Shown here one piece after another: positions 41,099 to 50,297 of a stretch of 64,000 nt of DNA (position 1 is its first letter; every line of letters begins with the position of its first letter). The notes beneath the pieces were generated by a model. The model was not told the DNA's origin, ran no database searches, and saw nothing but the letters and a program-made list of their open reading frames with translations. A program made the translations under genes and the position numbers. This DNA is from Arabiibacter massiliensis (GTDB lineage: Bacteria; Actinomycetota; Coriobacteriia; Coriobacteriales; Eggerthellaceae). The stretch spans positions 620,001 to 684,000 of the forward strand of contig NZ_LT827021.1 of NCBI RefSeq assembly GCF_900169505.1. Direction: 5' to 3'.

Positions 41099-41780
41099 TT
41101 GAAAGAGCTGAGCATTTTCGTCGATGAGTCAGGAGGCAGGAGGGCATATCGAAATACTGCCTCATCACGCTCGTCTTCCACAGCCAAGATGACGATTTGG
41201 AAGAGCAAGTTCGAGCATATGCGCGCTCCTTGCATGCGAAAGGGCTCCCAGACGTGCCCTTCCACGCCTCGCCTCTCATGTATGGAAAAGGCGATTATCG
41301 CGACATGACATTGGCCAAGCGAAAACGGCTTTTCGCCGCTTTCTTCGTTTTCATGAGATCCCTTCCGATACAGTACAAATCCTTTATCTATCGCAGGAGC
41401 GAAATCGTCGACACTCCGGCTTTCGTCGCGCGGCTGCGGCGCGACCTCGTTGTCTTCCTCGCAGACAATCTGCCCTTCTTCCAATCGTTCGACAAGGTGA
41501 AGATCTATTACGATAACGGGCAGCACATGGTCACCGAGGCGCTTCATCGGGCTATCGACTATGAGCTTTCCAAAGAAGCTATTCTGTATCGAAAGGCACG
41601 GCCCGAGGACTACCGGCTTTTTCAAGTGGCAGATTTTCTCTGCACGATAGAACTGACCGCCGCCAAGTTCGCGAACAACGAACCGACGAACTCAGCGTTA
41701 AGATGTTCGGATCGGTGCAGACGTTCAAGAAGAACTTCCTCAAGCAAGTTCGACGAAAGGCGGTGGATCGAATCTATTAG
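41099..41780 (+). pseudogene. DUF3800 domain protein, frameshifted twice
   Basis: From TTG 41099 the frame reads LKELSIFVDESGG, the usual DUF3800 start. A short indel after it moves the protein to another frame (ISKYCLITLVFHSQDDDLEE), which continues through YRLFQVADFLCTIELTAAKF. A second shift near 41690 moves the C-terminus (VKMFGSVQTFKKNFLKQVRR) into a third. All expected DUF3800 blocks are present, so the lesions are recent. DUF3800 proteins have an RNase H-like fold and often ride on mobile elements or in defence regions; function unproven. Confidence 0.8.
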
Positions 41781-41896
41781 CCTAGGACTCAATCCGTCTT
41801 CTCGGGCGCTTCCCGCCTCGTTACGAGGAAGCGAGGGCCGTGTAGCACCGGGGCGCGCGGAGGTTCGCCGGAACGCGCGGTTTTCCGGCCGCGCAC

Positions 41897-41933
41897 AGAA
41901 AAAGGGCCCGGAACGCTCACGTCCCGGGCCCTT
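41897..41933 (-). terminator. Terminator of the MscS-channel operon
   Basis: On the minus strand, a stem of 13 bp with one mismatch (41921-41933 with 41902-41913) is followed by TTTTT. It lies about 25 bp past the stop of the channel gene. Confidence 0.85.
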
Positions 41934-41957
41934 CGCGCGCTCTCGCCGCCGTTTCCG

Positions 41958-44900
41958 CTACTTCCCCTCCGACTTCGTCGGAGCATCCTCGAGCACGTCC
42001 TCCGAGGCCTCCTTCTGCTCCGCGTTGAACCGCTCGGCGCTGCGCTTCTCGGCGGCCGTGGCCTTGCGGTGCACGGTGGGCTCGTTGAGCACCACCTGCG
42101 GGAACGGGATGCTGATGTCGTACTTGTCGAACAAAAGCTTCATCTCGCGGTTCAGGTCGCGCTCGAGCTGCGGACGGTCGCCCTCGTCGCACTGCACCAC
42201 GATGCGGATGGTCACGCTGTTGTCGCCCAGCTCCACGACGCCCTTGTAGAACGGGCCGTCGATGGCCTTCGGCAGACGCTCGCGGATGCTCGGCAGCTCC
42301 TTGGCCAGGATGTTCTCCACGCGCTCGAGCGACTCGCCGTACTCGATGCCCACATCGCAGGAGGCATAGGACACCTCCTTGGTCATGTTGACCACGTTGC
42401 TGATGTCGCTGTTGCGGATGACCTTGACGTTGCGCGAGCCGTCCTCCACCTTCGTGGTGCGCACGCCGATCTCCACCACGGTGCCGCGCCAGTCGCCCAC
42501 CTTGATGGTGTCGCCCACGCGGAACTCGCCCTCGAAGATGATGAAGAGCCCGCTCAAGATGTCGCTCACCAGCTCCTTCGCGCCGAAGCTGATGGCGATG
42601 GACAGGATGCCGGCCGAGGCCAGAAGCGTCGTGGTGTCCACGCCCACCAGCATGAGGCAGTAGTACACCATGCCGATGATGGTGGCGTACTTCACGAAGC
42701 TGCCCAGAAGGCGGCACACGGTCTCGCCGCGCGCGCCGAGCACGGTGGCCAGCAGGTTCAGCAGCTTCTGCACGAGCGTGACCACGGTCAGGGCCACGCA
42801 CACGAACATGATGCACGCCGTGAGGGCGAACACGTTCAGGCCGCGCTCCCATCCGCCGCCCAGGATGTAGGAGAAGATGGAGCCCGAGCCGAAGAGGCGG
42901 TCCTGGAACACCACGGCCAGGAACACCGCGAGCACCGAAACGCCCACGAGCCAGCGCACGACGGTGGCCGTCTTCTGCTCCGCCGTCTTCTCGCTCCACT
43001 TGAACGACCGGGAGATCCAGCGGCTGGCGGCGGACTCGGTCTTGGCCTTGCGGCCGCTCGGCATCTTCACGTCGAACATGCGGCTGTCATCGTCGCCGTC
43101 GTCCTCGGCGGCCCTGGCCGCCACGCGGGCGCGGCCCGGCTCGAACGCCAGCAGCAAAAACACCACCACGAGGCAGACGAGCGCCACGCCCCCCGTCGTC
43201 ACGGTCAGCGGCACGCGCTCGGCCATGAGCTCGCCCTCGGTGCCGGCGATGTAGAGGTAGTAGTTGTCCGTCTCGGCCGACGAGGCGTAGTAACGCTCCC
43301 CGTCGATATCGAGGTAGTCGCAGTACCCGTCCTTGAGCTGGGCGTCCGTCATGCCGTGCTCGAGCACGCTCTTGCCGACGAGCCGCTGGTCGGGGTAGTA
43401 GGCGAACGTCTTGTCCGCCTTGCCCACCGCGAAGGCGAAGCCGCCGGAGCCCGCCTTCACGCCGTCGAGCACGCTGTCGATCTGCACCGTCTCCAGCAGG
43501 TTCTCCAGGCGCGTGGGGCGCACGCCGATCTGCACGAGGCCGCTCGCGTTGCCCTCGGCGTCGTGCAGCGGCAGGCCGATGTACTGGCGCAGCTGGCCCG
43601 ATATCTCATCGGGGCGGGGCTCCTGCACCACCGATTCGGCGCCCTGGAGCAGGCGGTTGAACTCGTAGGACTGGTCCTCGGGGTTCTGGCTCAGCCGGAA
43701 GTTCGTGTACGAGGAGTTCGTGGCCGTCAGGTTGCCGTCCGCGTCGAAGGCGAACAGGTACTGCACCTGCAGCACGTCGGCGAGGCCCTGCAGGTCGGCC
43801 TTGTTCTTGAGCGCGGGGTTCTGGTCGAGGATGTAGCCCCCCACCCGGCACTTGCTCAGGTAGCGCTCGCTGTACTGGTCGGTGAGGTCGTCCATGCGCG
43901 CCTGGGCGCGCTCGATGGTCTCCACCGTCTCGCGGGCGCGCTCGTTGTTCGCCACCGACTCGGACGAGAGCGCGAACAGCGTCTGCATGTAGAACGACAC
44001 GCCCAGGATGGCCAGAAAGCCCACGAACGACAGCACGGCGGCCTTCCTGCCGATCGCCTTATTGTAGCGCAGCGGTCCGAGCGAGCGGTAGTTGTCGGGG
44101 TCGAGGCCCTCGCGCTCGTTCTCGCGCATGACGAAGATGCCGTACATGATGACCACGCACATGACCGCGAAGAAGATGAACAGGATGACGCCCACCGTGA
44201 TGTTGCGGGCGGAGGCCATGTCGCTCTCGGGCAGCGCGGCCAGGTAGTACGTGCCGTCGATCTCGGTGACGCCGCAGTACAGGGGCTCGCCGTCGAGCTC
44301 CATCCAGCCGTAGGCGCCGTCCTCCAGGTCGGTCGGGTCGAGGCCCGCGTCGAGGGCGTCGGCGCCCACGAGGCGCTCGTCGGGGTGGTACGAGATCAGG
44401 TAGTCCTTCGCGGACACGGCGAACACGTAGCCGTGCTGGCCGATGGCGACGCTCTCGAGCACGCTTTCCACGGAGCCGGTTTCCTGGACGAGCTGGCGCA
44501 GCTCCTCGGGGTTCTGCTCGACCACCGCCATGGTGCCGTCGTCGATGCGCGCGGCGTAGTAGCGCATGAGCCAGTCCTGCTCGGGCAGCTCCACCTCCAC
44601 GGCCTGAGAGGGCTCGTCGTCGTCGAACACGGTGCGCAGCTGGTTGAAGCGCGACGACGAGAAGTCGGCCAGCGTCTCCTGGGCCTGCGCCGCGATCGCG
44701 CCGTCGCGGCCTACGATCAGGACGTTGTCCACGCCCAGAAGGTCGCGTAGCTCCGCCATCTTCGCATCGGTCGCCTCGTAGCCGGCGTTGTTCTTCGCCA
44801 TGAAGGCCACGCTCGCGGCCTTGGAGCGGTAGATGTCGTCGAACGTCGCGGTGTTCTGCTCGGCGTTGTCGTTCGCCACCCGCAGAAGGTCGTCGAGCTC

Positions 44901-45044
44901 CTCGGACTTCTGCCGCATCTCCTGCGTGTACCCCTCAAGCGACAGCTCGCTTTGCATCGAGGACAGAAGCACGCCCATGACCGCCATGCTGGCCGCCGCG
45001 ACGGCGACGAGGATGACGATCTTCGCCTTCAGTTTGCTAGACAT
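41958..45044 (-). CDS. MscS-family channel with two tandem dCache-like sensor domains
   Basis: A 1028-residue membrane protein. Helix at 8-29, extracellular sensor 1 (~35-280), helices at ~282-305 and ~335-357, sensor 2 (~360-610), helix ~615-635, an acidic/basic cytoplasmic linker (~645-690), then the MscS core with four helices (~697-855) and beta domain (FEGEFRVGDTIKVGDWRGTV). The sensors are an internal duplication: GYVFAV...SYHPDERLVG (206-227) and GFAFAV...AYYPDQRLVG (536-557). Cache domains bind small extracellular ligands; fusion to an MscS pore is unusual and suggests ligand-modulated gating. The gene follows the binding-protein gene by 12 nt. Confidence 0.88.
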   Translation of the reverse strand: MSSKLKAKIVILVAVAAASMAVMGVLLSSMQSELSLEGYTQEMRQKSEELDDLLRVANDNAEQNTATFDDIYRSKAASVAFMAKNNAGYEATDAKMAELRDLLGVDNVLIVGRDGAIAAQAQETLADFSSSRFNQLRTVFDDDEPSQAVEVELPEQDWLMRYYAARIDDGTMAVVEQNPEELRQLVQETGSVESVLESVAIGQHGYVFAVSAKDYLISYHPDERLVGADALDAGLDPTDLEDGAYGWMELDGEPLYCGVTEIDGTYYLAALPESDMASARNITVGVILFIFFAVMCVVIMYGIFVMRENEREGLDPDNYRSLGPLRYNKAIGRKAAVLSFVGFLAILGVSFYMQTLFALSSESVANNERARETVETIERAQARMDDLTDQYSERYLSKCRVGGYILDQNPALKNKADLQGLADVLQVQYLFAFDADGNLTATNSSYTNFRLSQNPEDQSYEFNRLLQGAESVVQEPRPDEISGQLRQYIGLPLHDAEGNASGLVQIGVRPTRLENLLETVQIDSVLDGVKAGSGGFAFAVGKADKTFAYYPDQRLVGKSVLEHGMTDAQLKDGYCDYLDIDGERYYASSAETDNYYLYIAGTEGELMAERVPLTVTTGGVALVCLVVVFLLLAFEPGRARVAARAAEDDGDDDSRMFDVKMPSGRKAKTESAASRWISRSFKWSEKTAEQKTATVVRWLVGVSVLAVFLAVVFQDRLFGSGSIFSYILGGGWERGLNVFALTACIMFVCVALTVVTLVQKLLNLLATVLGARGETVCRLLGSFVKYATIIGMVYYCLMLVGVDTTTLLASAGILSIAISFGAKELVSDILSGLFIIFEGEFRVGDTIKVGDWRGTVVEIGVRTTKVEDGSRNVKVIRNSDISNVVNMTKEVSYASCDVGIEYGESLERVENILAKELPSIRERLPKAIDGPFYKGVVELGDNSVTIRIVVQCDEGDRPQLERDLNREMKLLFDKYDISIPFPQVVLNEPTVHRKATAAEKRSAERFNAEQKEASEDVLEDAPTKSEGK

Positions 45045-45056
45045 GCGCGCCTCCCC

Positions 45057-45911
45057 TTAGTCCCATTTGTCCGTCAGCCGGGCGATGGTGCCGTCGTCGA
45101 GCATCCCCTGGACGGCCTCTGCCGTCCGCGGGCTCAGCTCGGAGCCCTTCTGGGTGGCAACCCCGTACTCCTGCGTCGCGATGGCGAAGTCGAGCACGTG
45201 GCGGTCGGCGCTCAGGTAGGTCTGCGCGATGCTGCCGTCCATGCACGCGGCGTCGATCGAGCCCGCCTCGAGCGCCTGGCTGAGCAACTCGTAGGAGTCC
45301 ATCTGCACCAGGTGGTACGTGTCGAAGAGCACGTCGGAGTTGTCCTCGTTGGCCGAGGCCACCTCGCCGGACGAGAAGCCGGCCTCGGCCATCCGCGCGG
45401 CCAGCTGGGGCGCCGTGTTCGAGCCGGCCATCGTGCCGAACGTCAGGCCGACGAGGTCCTCCACGCTGTCGATGAGCGAGCTGTCCTCCACCATGATGAT
45501 GGAGTCGTCCGTGTAGTACGCAGGGGAGAAGTCGAAGTTCTTCTCGCGGGACTCGGCGATGGAATAGCACGCGACGAGGCAGTCGACCTCGCCGTTGGCC
45601 AGCATGTCCTTGCGGTTCTCGGGCAGCACGCTCACGAACTCGACGTCGGCGTAGCCCATGCGCGCGGCCATCTCGCGGGCGATGTCGATCTCCAGGCCGT
45701 AGTGCTTGCCCGTCTCCTCGTTCAGGTAGCCGAAGCCCACCACGTCGCTGCGAACGCCCACGCGCAGCGTGCCCTCGCCGGACGGGGAGGCATCCCCGCC
45801 GCCGCCCGGGCCGGAGCAGCCGGCGAAACCCACCAGCAGGCACGAAAGGAGCAGCGCGGCTGCGAGCAGCCGAGCGAGCCCGCCTCTTCTCGCCTTCCCC
45901 ATCTTCCCCAT
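45057..45911 (-). CDS. Family 3 solute-binding lipoprotein
   Basis: A 284-residue protein with a lipoprotein signal (hydrophobic run then LVGFAGC at the cleavage site), a Gly/Ser-rich tether, and a periplasmic amino-acid-binding-protein fold (GTLRVGVRSDVVGFGYLNEE, YGLEIDIAREMAARMG, SIAESREKNFDFS). It should bind a polar amino acid or similar outside the cell. No ABC permease or ATPase is nearby; instead it is the first gene of an operon with the sensor-MscS channel, so it may present ligand to that protein. The start is either of two in-frame ATGs (45911 or 45902). Confidence 0.88.
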   Translation of the reverse strand: MGKMGKARRGGLARLLAAALLLSCLLVGFAGCSGPGGGGDASPSGEGTLRVGVRSDVVGFGYLNEETGKHYGLEIDIAREMAARMGYADVEFVSVLPENRKDMLANGEVDCLVACYSIAESREKNFDFSPAYYTDDSIIMVEDSSLIDSVEDLVGLTFGTMAGSNTAPQLAARMAEAGFSSGEVASANEDNSDVLFDTYHLVQMDSYELLSQALEAGSIDAACMDGSIAQTYLSADRHVLDFAIATQEYGVATQKGSELSPRTAEAVQGMLDDGTIARLTDKWD

Positions 45912-46068
45912 ACGTCAATCCTCCCATCGACTGCATGCAAACGGCCGCACGAAACCGTCGGCCGTTATCGCTCGAAAAGAGCAGTATGGCAAAAAGGATA
46001 CGGAACGGCAGCCACATCGCAACGGTTCAAATAATTGTTGAAGCTTCGGGAGTGCGCTGAGGGGCCCC

Positions 46069-48684
46069 TCACCCCTCGGCGAGGTCCTCGGCGAAGCCGA
46101 CGCGCAGGCTCTTGAACACGGCCTCGCCCTCCTCCTGCGTGGCGTCGAGGTCCACCTCGGCGACGATGGCGAAGTCGTGGTCGCCCTCCGGGTCGCTGAA
46201 TATCTGGCGCACGCGCCACACGTGGGCGGCCTGCTCGTCGGACTCGTCGATGACGAGGTAGGCTGACGAGCGCGCATCCGCGTCCACGAGCACGGCCTCG
46301 TGCGCCTCGTAGTACGCGTCGAGCGCCCGCTGCCAGCGCGGCTCGCCGCAGCCCCATTCCTGGTCGAGCTTCCCCAGCTCGTCGGCGCGCCCCTGCGAGG
46401 CCAGCCGCACGCGCAGGAAGAGCGCGTTGCGCACGAGCACCGTGAGCCCGCGGCGGTCGGCCACCACGGCCTCGCCCGCCATGGGCGGCGGCGCGTCCAC
46501 GGCAGAGCCCGCGCTCTCCCACTCGTCCACCAGGCTCGAGTCCACCGAGCGCACCACGAAGCCGAGCCACGCGATGGCGTCGTCGAGCCACTCGTTGCGC
46601 TTGTCCGCCGGAACCGTGCGGTCGAGCACCCGGAAGGCGTCGGACAGGTAGCGCAGGAGCGTGCCCTCCGAGCGTGCGATGCCGTAGCGCTGCACGTAGC
46701 CCTTGAAGTCCGAGGCGCTCTCCAGCATGTCGCGCAGCACCGACTTCGGGGCCAGCTCGAAGTCGCGTGCCCACGGCACCTCGGCGCAGTAGCGCTCGAA
46801 CGCGGCTTCCAGCACGTCCTCAAGCGGACGCGGATAGGTGATCTCGGCCAGGCGCTCCAGGCGCTCGTCGTAGTCCACGCCGTCGGCCTTCATCTCGGAC
46901 ATCGCCTTGTCGCGCGCGGCCCGCTCCTGGGCGCGCAGCACCTGGCGCGGGTCCTCGAGCGTAGCCTCGGCCATCGACACCACGTCGAGCGCGTAAGTGT
47001 CGCTCTCCGGGTCCAGGAGCTCGAGCGCCGCCAGCAGGAACGGCGAGAGCGGCTGGTCGAGCGCGAAGTCCTCGGGCAGGTCGACGGTGCACGCGTACTC
47101 CGCCTGGCCGTCCTCCCCCTCCAGGCGCTCCACCACGTCCGCGTCGATGAGCGTCTGGAAGATCTCGTCGGCGCGCTGGGCGAGCGCGGCCTTCTCCTCG
47201 TCGGTCTGCGCGGAGTCGTCGATGAGCCTGCGCACGCGGGCGTAGGCGTCGCCGCCCTGCACCACCTCGGAGAGCACCATGGAGTGCGTGATCTTCATGC
47301 GCGGCTTGAGCGTCTCGGGCACGGCCTCGATCAGGCGTTCGAAGGTCTGCTTGTTCCAGGTGACGAAGCCCTCGGGCGGCTGGCGCTTCTTGATCTTGCG
47401 CAGCTTCTTGGGGTCGTCGCCCGCCTTGGCCACGAGGCGCGCGTTCTCGATGTCGTGCTCGGGCGCGAGGGCCACCACCATGCCCTCGGTGTCGAAGCCG
47501 GAGCGTCCCGCGCGGCCCACGATCTGGTGGAACTCGCGGGCGCGCAGCCGGCGCATCTTGCGGCCGTCGAACTTGGTGAGCGCCGTGAGCACCACCGTGT
47601 GGATGGGCACGTTGATGCCCACGCCGAGCGTGTCCGTGCCGCAGATCACCGGCAGAAGGCCCTGCTGGGCGAGCTTCTCCACCAGCAGGCGGTAGCGCGG
47701 CAGCATCCCCGCGTGGTGCACGCCCACGCCGCTGGCCAGCAGGCGCTTCAAGGTCTTGCCGAACGCCGTGGTGAAGCGCGTGCCCTTGACGGCCTCCTTG
47801 ATGGCCTCGCGCTGCTCCTTCGTGGCCACGCCGTAGCTCGAGAGCGCCTGCGCGGTGGCGAGCGCCGCGTCCTGCGAGAAGTGCACGAGATAGAGCGGCG
47901 CCTCGCCCTCGCGCAGGGCGAGCTCCACCGTGCCCTCGAGCGGCATCTCCACGTACTCGTAAGACAGCGGCACCGGGCGGGGCGCGTCGGCGATGACGTC
48001 CACGTCCGTGCCCGTGCGCGCCTTGAGCGATCGGGCGATGGCGGAGGTGTCGCCGAGCGTGGCGCTCATCAGCAGGAACTGAGCCTTCGGCAGCGTGAGC
48101 AGCGGCACCTGCCATGCCCAGCCGCGGTCGTAGTCGCCGAAGTAGTGGAACTCGTCCATAGCCACGCAGCCCACGTCGGCGCCCTCGCCCTCGCGCAGCG
48201 CCTGGTTGGCCAGGATCTCGGCCGTGCAGCAGATGACCGGCGCGCCGGCGTTGATGTGCGCGTCGCCGGTGATCATGCCTACGTTCTCGCGCCCGAGCAC
48301 CTCCACGAGGTCGAAGAACTTCTCGCTCACGAGCGCCTTGATGGGGGCCGTGTAGTACGCGCGCCGGCCGGTGGCGAGCGCCATGAAGTGCATGCCCAGC
48401 GCCACGAGCGACTTGCCCGAGCCCGTGGGCGTGCCGAGGATCACATGGTCGCCCATCATGAGGGCCATGAGCGCGTCCTCCTGATGGGGCCAGAGCTCGA
48501 TGCCGCGCTCCACCGTCCAGGCGAGGAAGCGGTCGAGCGCCTCGTCGGGCTCGAGCCACGGCTCGGGCGCGGGCTCGCCCTCCTCGGGCTCCCACCACGA
48601 GGGCGCGAGCCGCCCGAGCGAGCCGTGCGAGAAGGCCTCGCCACGGGCGGCCTCCGCCGCCTCGTCCATCATCTGTTCTGCCAT
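46069..48684 (-). CDS. Ski2-like DEAD/DEAH-box helicase (DUF3516 C-terminus)
   Basis: An 871-residue superfamily 2 helicase. Motif I GTPTGSGKS (84-92), motif II DEFH (177-180), LLMSATLGD (motif III), and the Ski2-type second core with GVGINVPIHTVVLTAL and FHQIVGRAGRSGFD (motifs V and VI). The C-terminal ~350 residues are the all-helical DUF3516-type region found in actinobacterial homologues. It is probably an RNA or DNA unwinding enzyme in the cytoplasm; substrate unproven. GGAGG lies upstream of ATG 48684. Single-gene unit. Confidence 0.9.
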   Translation of the reverse strand: MAEQMMDEAAEAARGEAFSHGSLGRLAPSWWEPEEGEPAPEPWLEPDEALDRFLAWTVERGIELWPHQEDALMALMMGDHVILGTPTGSGKSLVALGMHFMALATGRRAYYTAPIKALVSEKFFDLVEVLGRENVGMITGDAHINAGAPVICCTAEILANQALREGEGADVGCVAMDEFHYFGDYDRGWAWQVPLLTLPKAQFLLMSATLGDTSAIARSLKARTGTDVDVIADAPRPVPLSYEYVEMPLEGTVELALREGEAPLYLVHFSQDAALATAQALSSYGVATKEQREAIKEAVKGTRFTTAFGKTLKRLLASGVGVHHAGMLPRYRLLVEKLAQQGLLPVICGTDTLGVGINVPIHTVVLTALTKFDGRKMRRLRAREFHQIVGRAGRSGFDTEGMVVALAPEHDIENARLVAKAGDDPKKLRKIKKRQPPEGFVTWNKQTFERLIEAVPETLKPRMKITHSMVLSEVVQGGDAYARVRRLIDDSAQTDEEKAALAQRADEIFQTLIDADVVERLEGEDGQAEYACTVDLPEDFALDQPLSPFLLAALELLDPESDTYALDVVSMAEATLEDPRQVLRAQERAARDKAMSEMKADGVDYDERLERLAEITYPRPLEDVLEAAFERYCAEVPWARDFELAPKSVLRDMLESASDFKGYVQRYGIARSEGTLLRYLSDAFRVLDRTVPADKRNEWLDDAIAWLGFVVRSVDSSLVDEWESAGSAVDAPPPMAGEAVVADRRGLTVLVRNALFLRVRLASQGRADELGKLDQEWGCGEPRWQRALDAYYEAHEAVLVDADARSSAYLVIDESDEQAAHVWRVRQIFSDPEGDHDFAIVAEVDLDATQEEGEAVFKSLRVGFAEDLAEG

Positions 48685-48846
48685 AAGGAGGCCTCCGGAA
48701 TGCTTCGATCGTTTCGTCGAATGCCCATTCTACCCGGACTGGCCGCCGCACTCCGCACGCGGCGGCAAAAGAACATGCGCGCCACTCGCGCGAGGCGGGC
48801 GGCGCGCACTCGCGAGCCTACCGCGTTTCACGAAAAAGGCCCCCCG

Positions 48847-48997
48847 AGTCACATTTTTGCCGCTCTGAAGCTTTTCCCGCGATGCCGAACACTTTTTTCG
48901 CGCTCAGACGAGCACCCGGAGAGCATTTGCCCTGGTCGCTTCGTGCGCCCCCTCCCGATCAAGGCGCGCCGAGCTTCAGAGCGGCAAAAATGTGACT
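48847..48997. repeat. 151-bp element with perfect 26-bp inverted ends
   Basis: Arms 48847-48872 and 48972-48997 are exact reverse complements over 26 bp, enclosing 99 bp without a convincing ORF. It lies in the 466-bp gap between two divergent genes (helicase and TIGR00300). It could be a MITE-like insertion or a long-stem RNA. The rest of the gap has a TATAAT at 49086-49091 for the gene on the right. Confidence 0.75.
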
Positions 48998-49150
48998 TCG
49001 AACCCTGATTTTTCGCGATGCTCCCCTGCGCCCTGCACTCTGCGTTGAGCTGCGGTGCCTCGCCGGCGCGTCCATCGCATGCTGCTATAATCGGGCCCGA
49101 GAGAGAATCCGGGTGTCCCCGCGCGCCCGTCACGAGGAAGAAGGCCGCCC

Positions 49151-50269
49151 ATGAGCTTCGCGCTGACCCCCTACAGCCCGCCCGACTTCGACCGCGAACC
49201 GCTCGCGTCCGCGCCCGACGCCGTGCTGGCCCCCGCGCCGAAGGACGGCGTGGCGCCCGAGGGCTACCACGCTATGAGCGTGTACCCCGAGTACTTCAAG
49301 ATCGGCGGCGCCTGGCTGCTCGCCGAGGACAGCCGCATGGACTGCGTGCCCGTCTTCGAGGACGGCCGCATCTTCGTGCGCGAGTTCCGCCATCTCAAGC
49401 AGGGCGACCTCGTGGCGTGCGGGCGCACGGAGTCGGGCGCCTACGGCATCTACGTGCACACCGGCGGGTTCGACCGCCGCGCCGACGGCCAGGGCGAGCT
49501 CGACGACGCCGGCCGACGCGCCGACAACTTCGCCTTCCGGCTGGGCCGCTCGCGCGAGACGGCGTTCTCCCGCGAGTACGACGAGCTCTACGAGCTGCTG
49601 CGCCACGAGCGCGACTACGGCTACATCGTGTGGGTGATGGGCCCCGCGTTCACGTTCAACGGCTTCTCGCGCACCGCGTTCGCCAAGATCGTCGACGCCG
49701 GGTACGCCGACGCGGTGTTCGCCGGCAATGCCATGGCCACCCACGATCTGGAGGGCGCGTACTTCCACACGGCGCTCGGCCAGGACATCGAGACGCAGGA
49801 GAACATGCCGCTCGGGCACTACAACCACCTGGACACCATCAACCGCGTGCGCCTGCACGGCTCCATCGGGCGCTTCATCGAGGAGGAGGGGGTCACCGGC
49901 GGCATCATGCACGCGCTGGAGAAGAACCAGGTGCCCTACGTGCTGGCCGGCTCCATCCGCGACGACGGGCCCCTGCCCAGCGTGCACGCCAACGTCTACG
50001 AGGCGCAGGACGCCATGCGCGCCCACCTGCGCAAGGCGACGACCGTGGTGTGCATGGCCACGATGCTGCACTCCATCGCCACCGGCAACATGACGCCGTC
50101 GTACCGCGTGCTGAGTGACGGCACGATCCGGCAGGTGTACTTCTATTGCGTGGACATCGCCGAGTTCGCGGTGAACAAGCTCACCGACCGCGGCTCCATC
50201 GCCTCGCGCGGCATCGTCACCAACGTCCAGGACTTCATCGCCAACGTGGCGAAGGGGCTCGGGCTGTAA
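49151..50269 (+). CDS. TIGR00300-type (LOR/SDH, ornithine cyclodeaminase-like) protein
   Basis: A 372-residue cytoplasmic protein. The signature region GPAFTFNGFSRTAFAKIVDA followed by FAGNAMATHDLEGAYFHT matches the archaeal/cyanobacterial ornithine cyclodeaminase group (TIGR00300; also the C-terminal part of arginine dihydrolase AgrE). That enzyme converts ornithine to proline and ammonia using NAD. The N-terminal LOR/SDH-conserved part is present (IFVREFRHLKQGDLVACGRT). Starts at 49151; the 5' region has AGGAAGAAGG. The gene precedes a nucleotidyltransferase by 28 nt. The activity is inferred from family. Confidence 0.8.
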   Translation: MSFALTPYSPPDFDREPLASAPDAVLAPAPKDGVAPEGYHAMSVYPEYFKIGGAWLLAEDSRMDCVPVFEDGRIFVREFRHLKQGDLVACGRTESGAYGIYVHTGGFDRRADGQGELDDAGRRADNFAFRLGRSRETAFSREYDELYELLRHERDYGYIVWVMGPAFTFNGFSRTAFAKIVDAGYADAVFAGNAMATHDLEGAYFHTALGQDIETQENMPLGHYNHLDTINRVRLHGSIGRFIEEEGVTGGIMHALEKNQVPYVLAGSIRDDGPLPSVHANVYEAQDAMRAHLRKATTVVCMATMLHSIATGNMTPSYRVLSDGTIRQVYFYCVDIAEFAVNKLTDRGSIASRGIVTNVQDFIANVAKGLGL

Positions 50270-50297
50270 GAGAGGGCATCGAGGCGAGGAGGGGCTG

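Noticed and set aside
42069..44750. A ~890-codon open frame antisense to the MscS-sensor gene
   Set aside because: Low-complexity, His/Val/Ala-rich translation and no ribosome binding site; it is the shadow of a well-supported gene.
46300..49008. A ~900-codon open frame antisense to the helicase gene
   Set aside because: Same reason; the helicase motifs are on the other strand, and this frame runs on into the inverted-repeat element.
48849..49133. A 94-codon minus-strand frame across the 151-bp inverted-repeat element
   Set aside because: Its end lies inside the repeat arm, the composition is non-protein-like and it overlaps the promoter of the 49151 gene.
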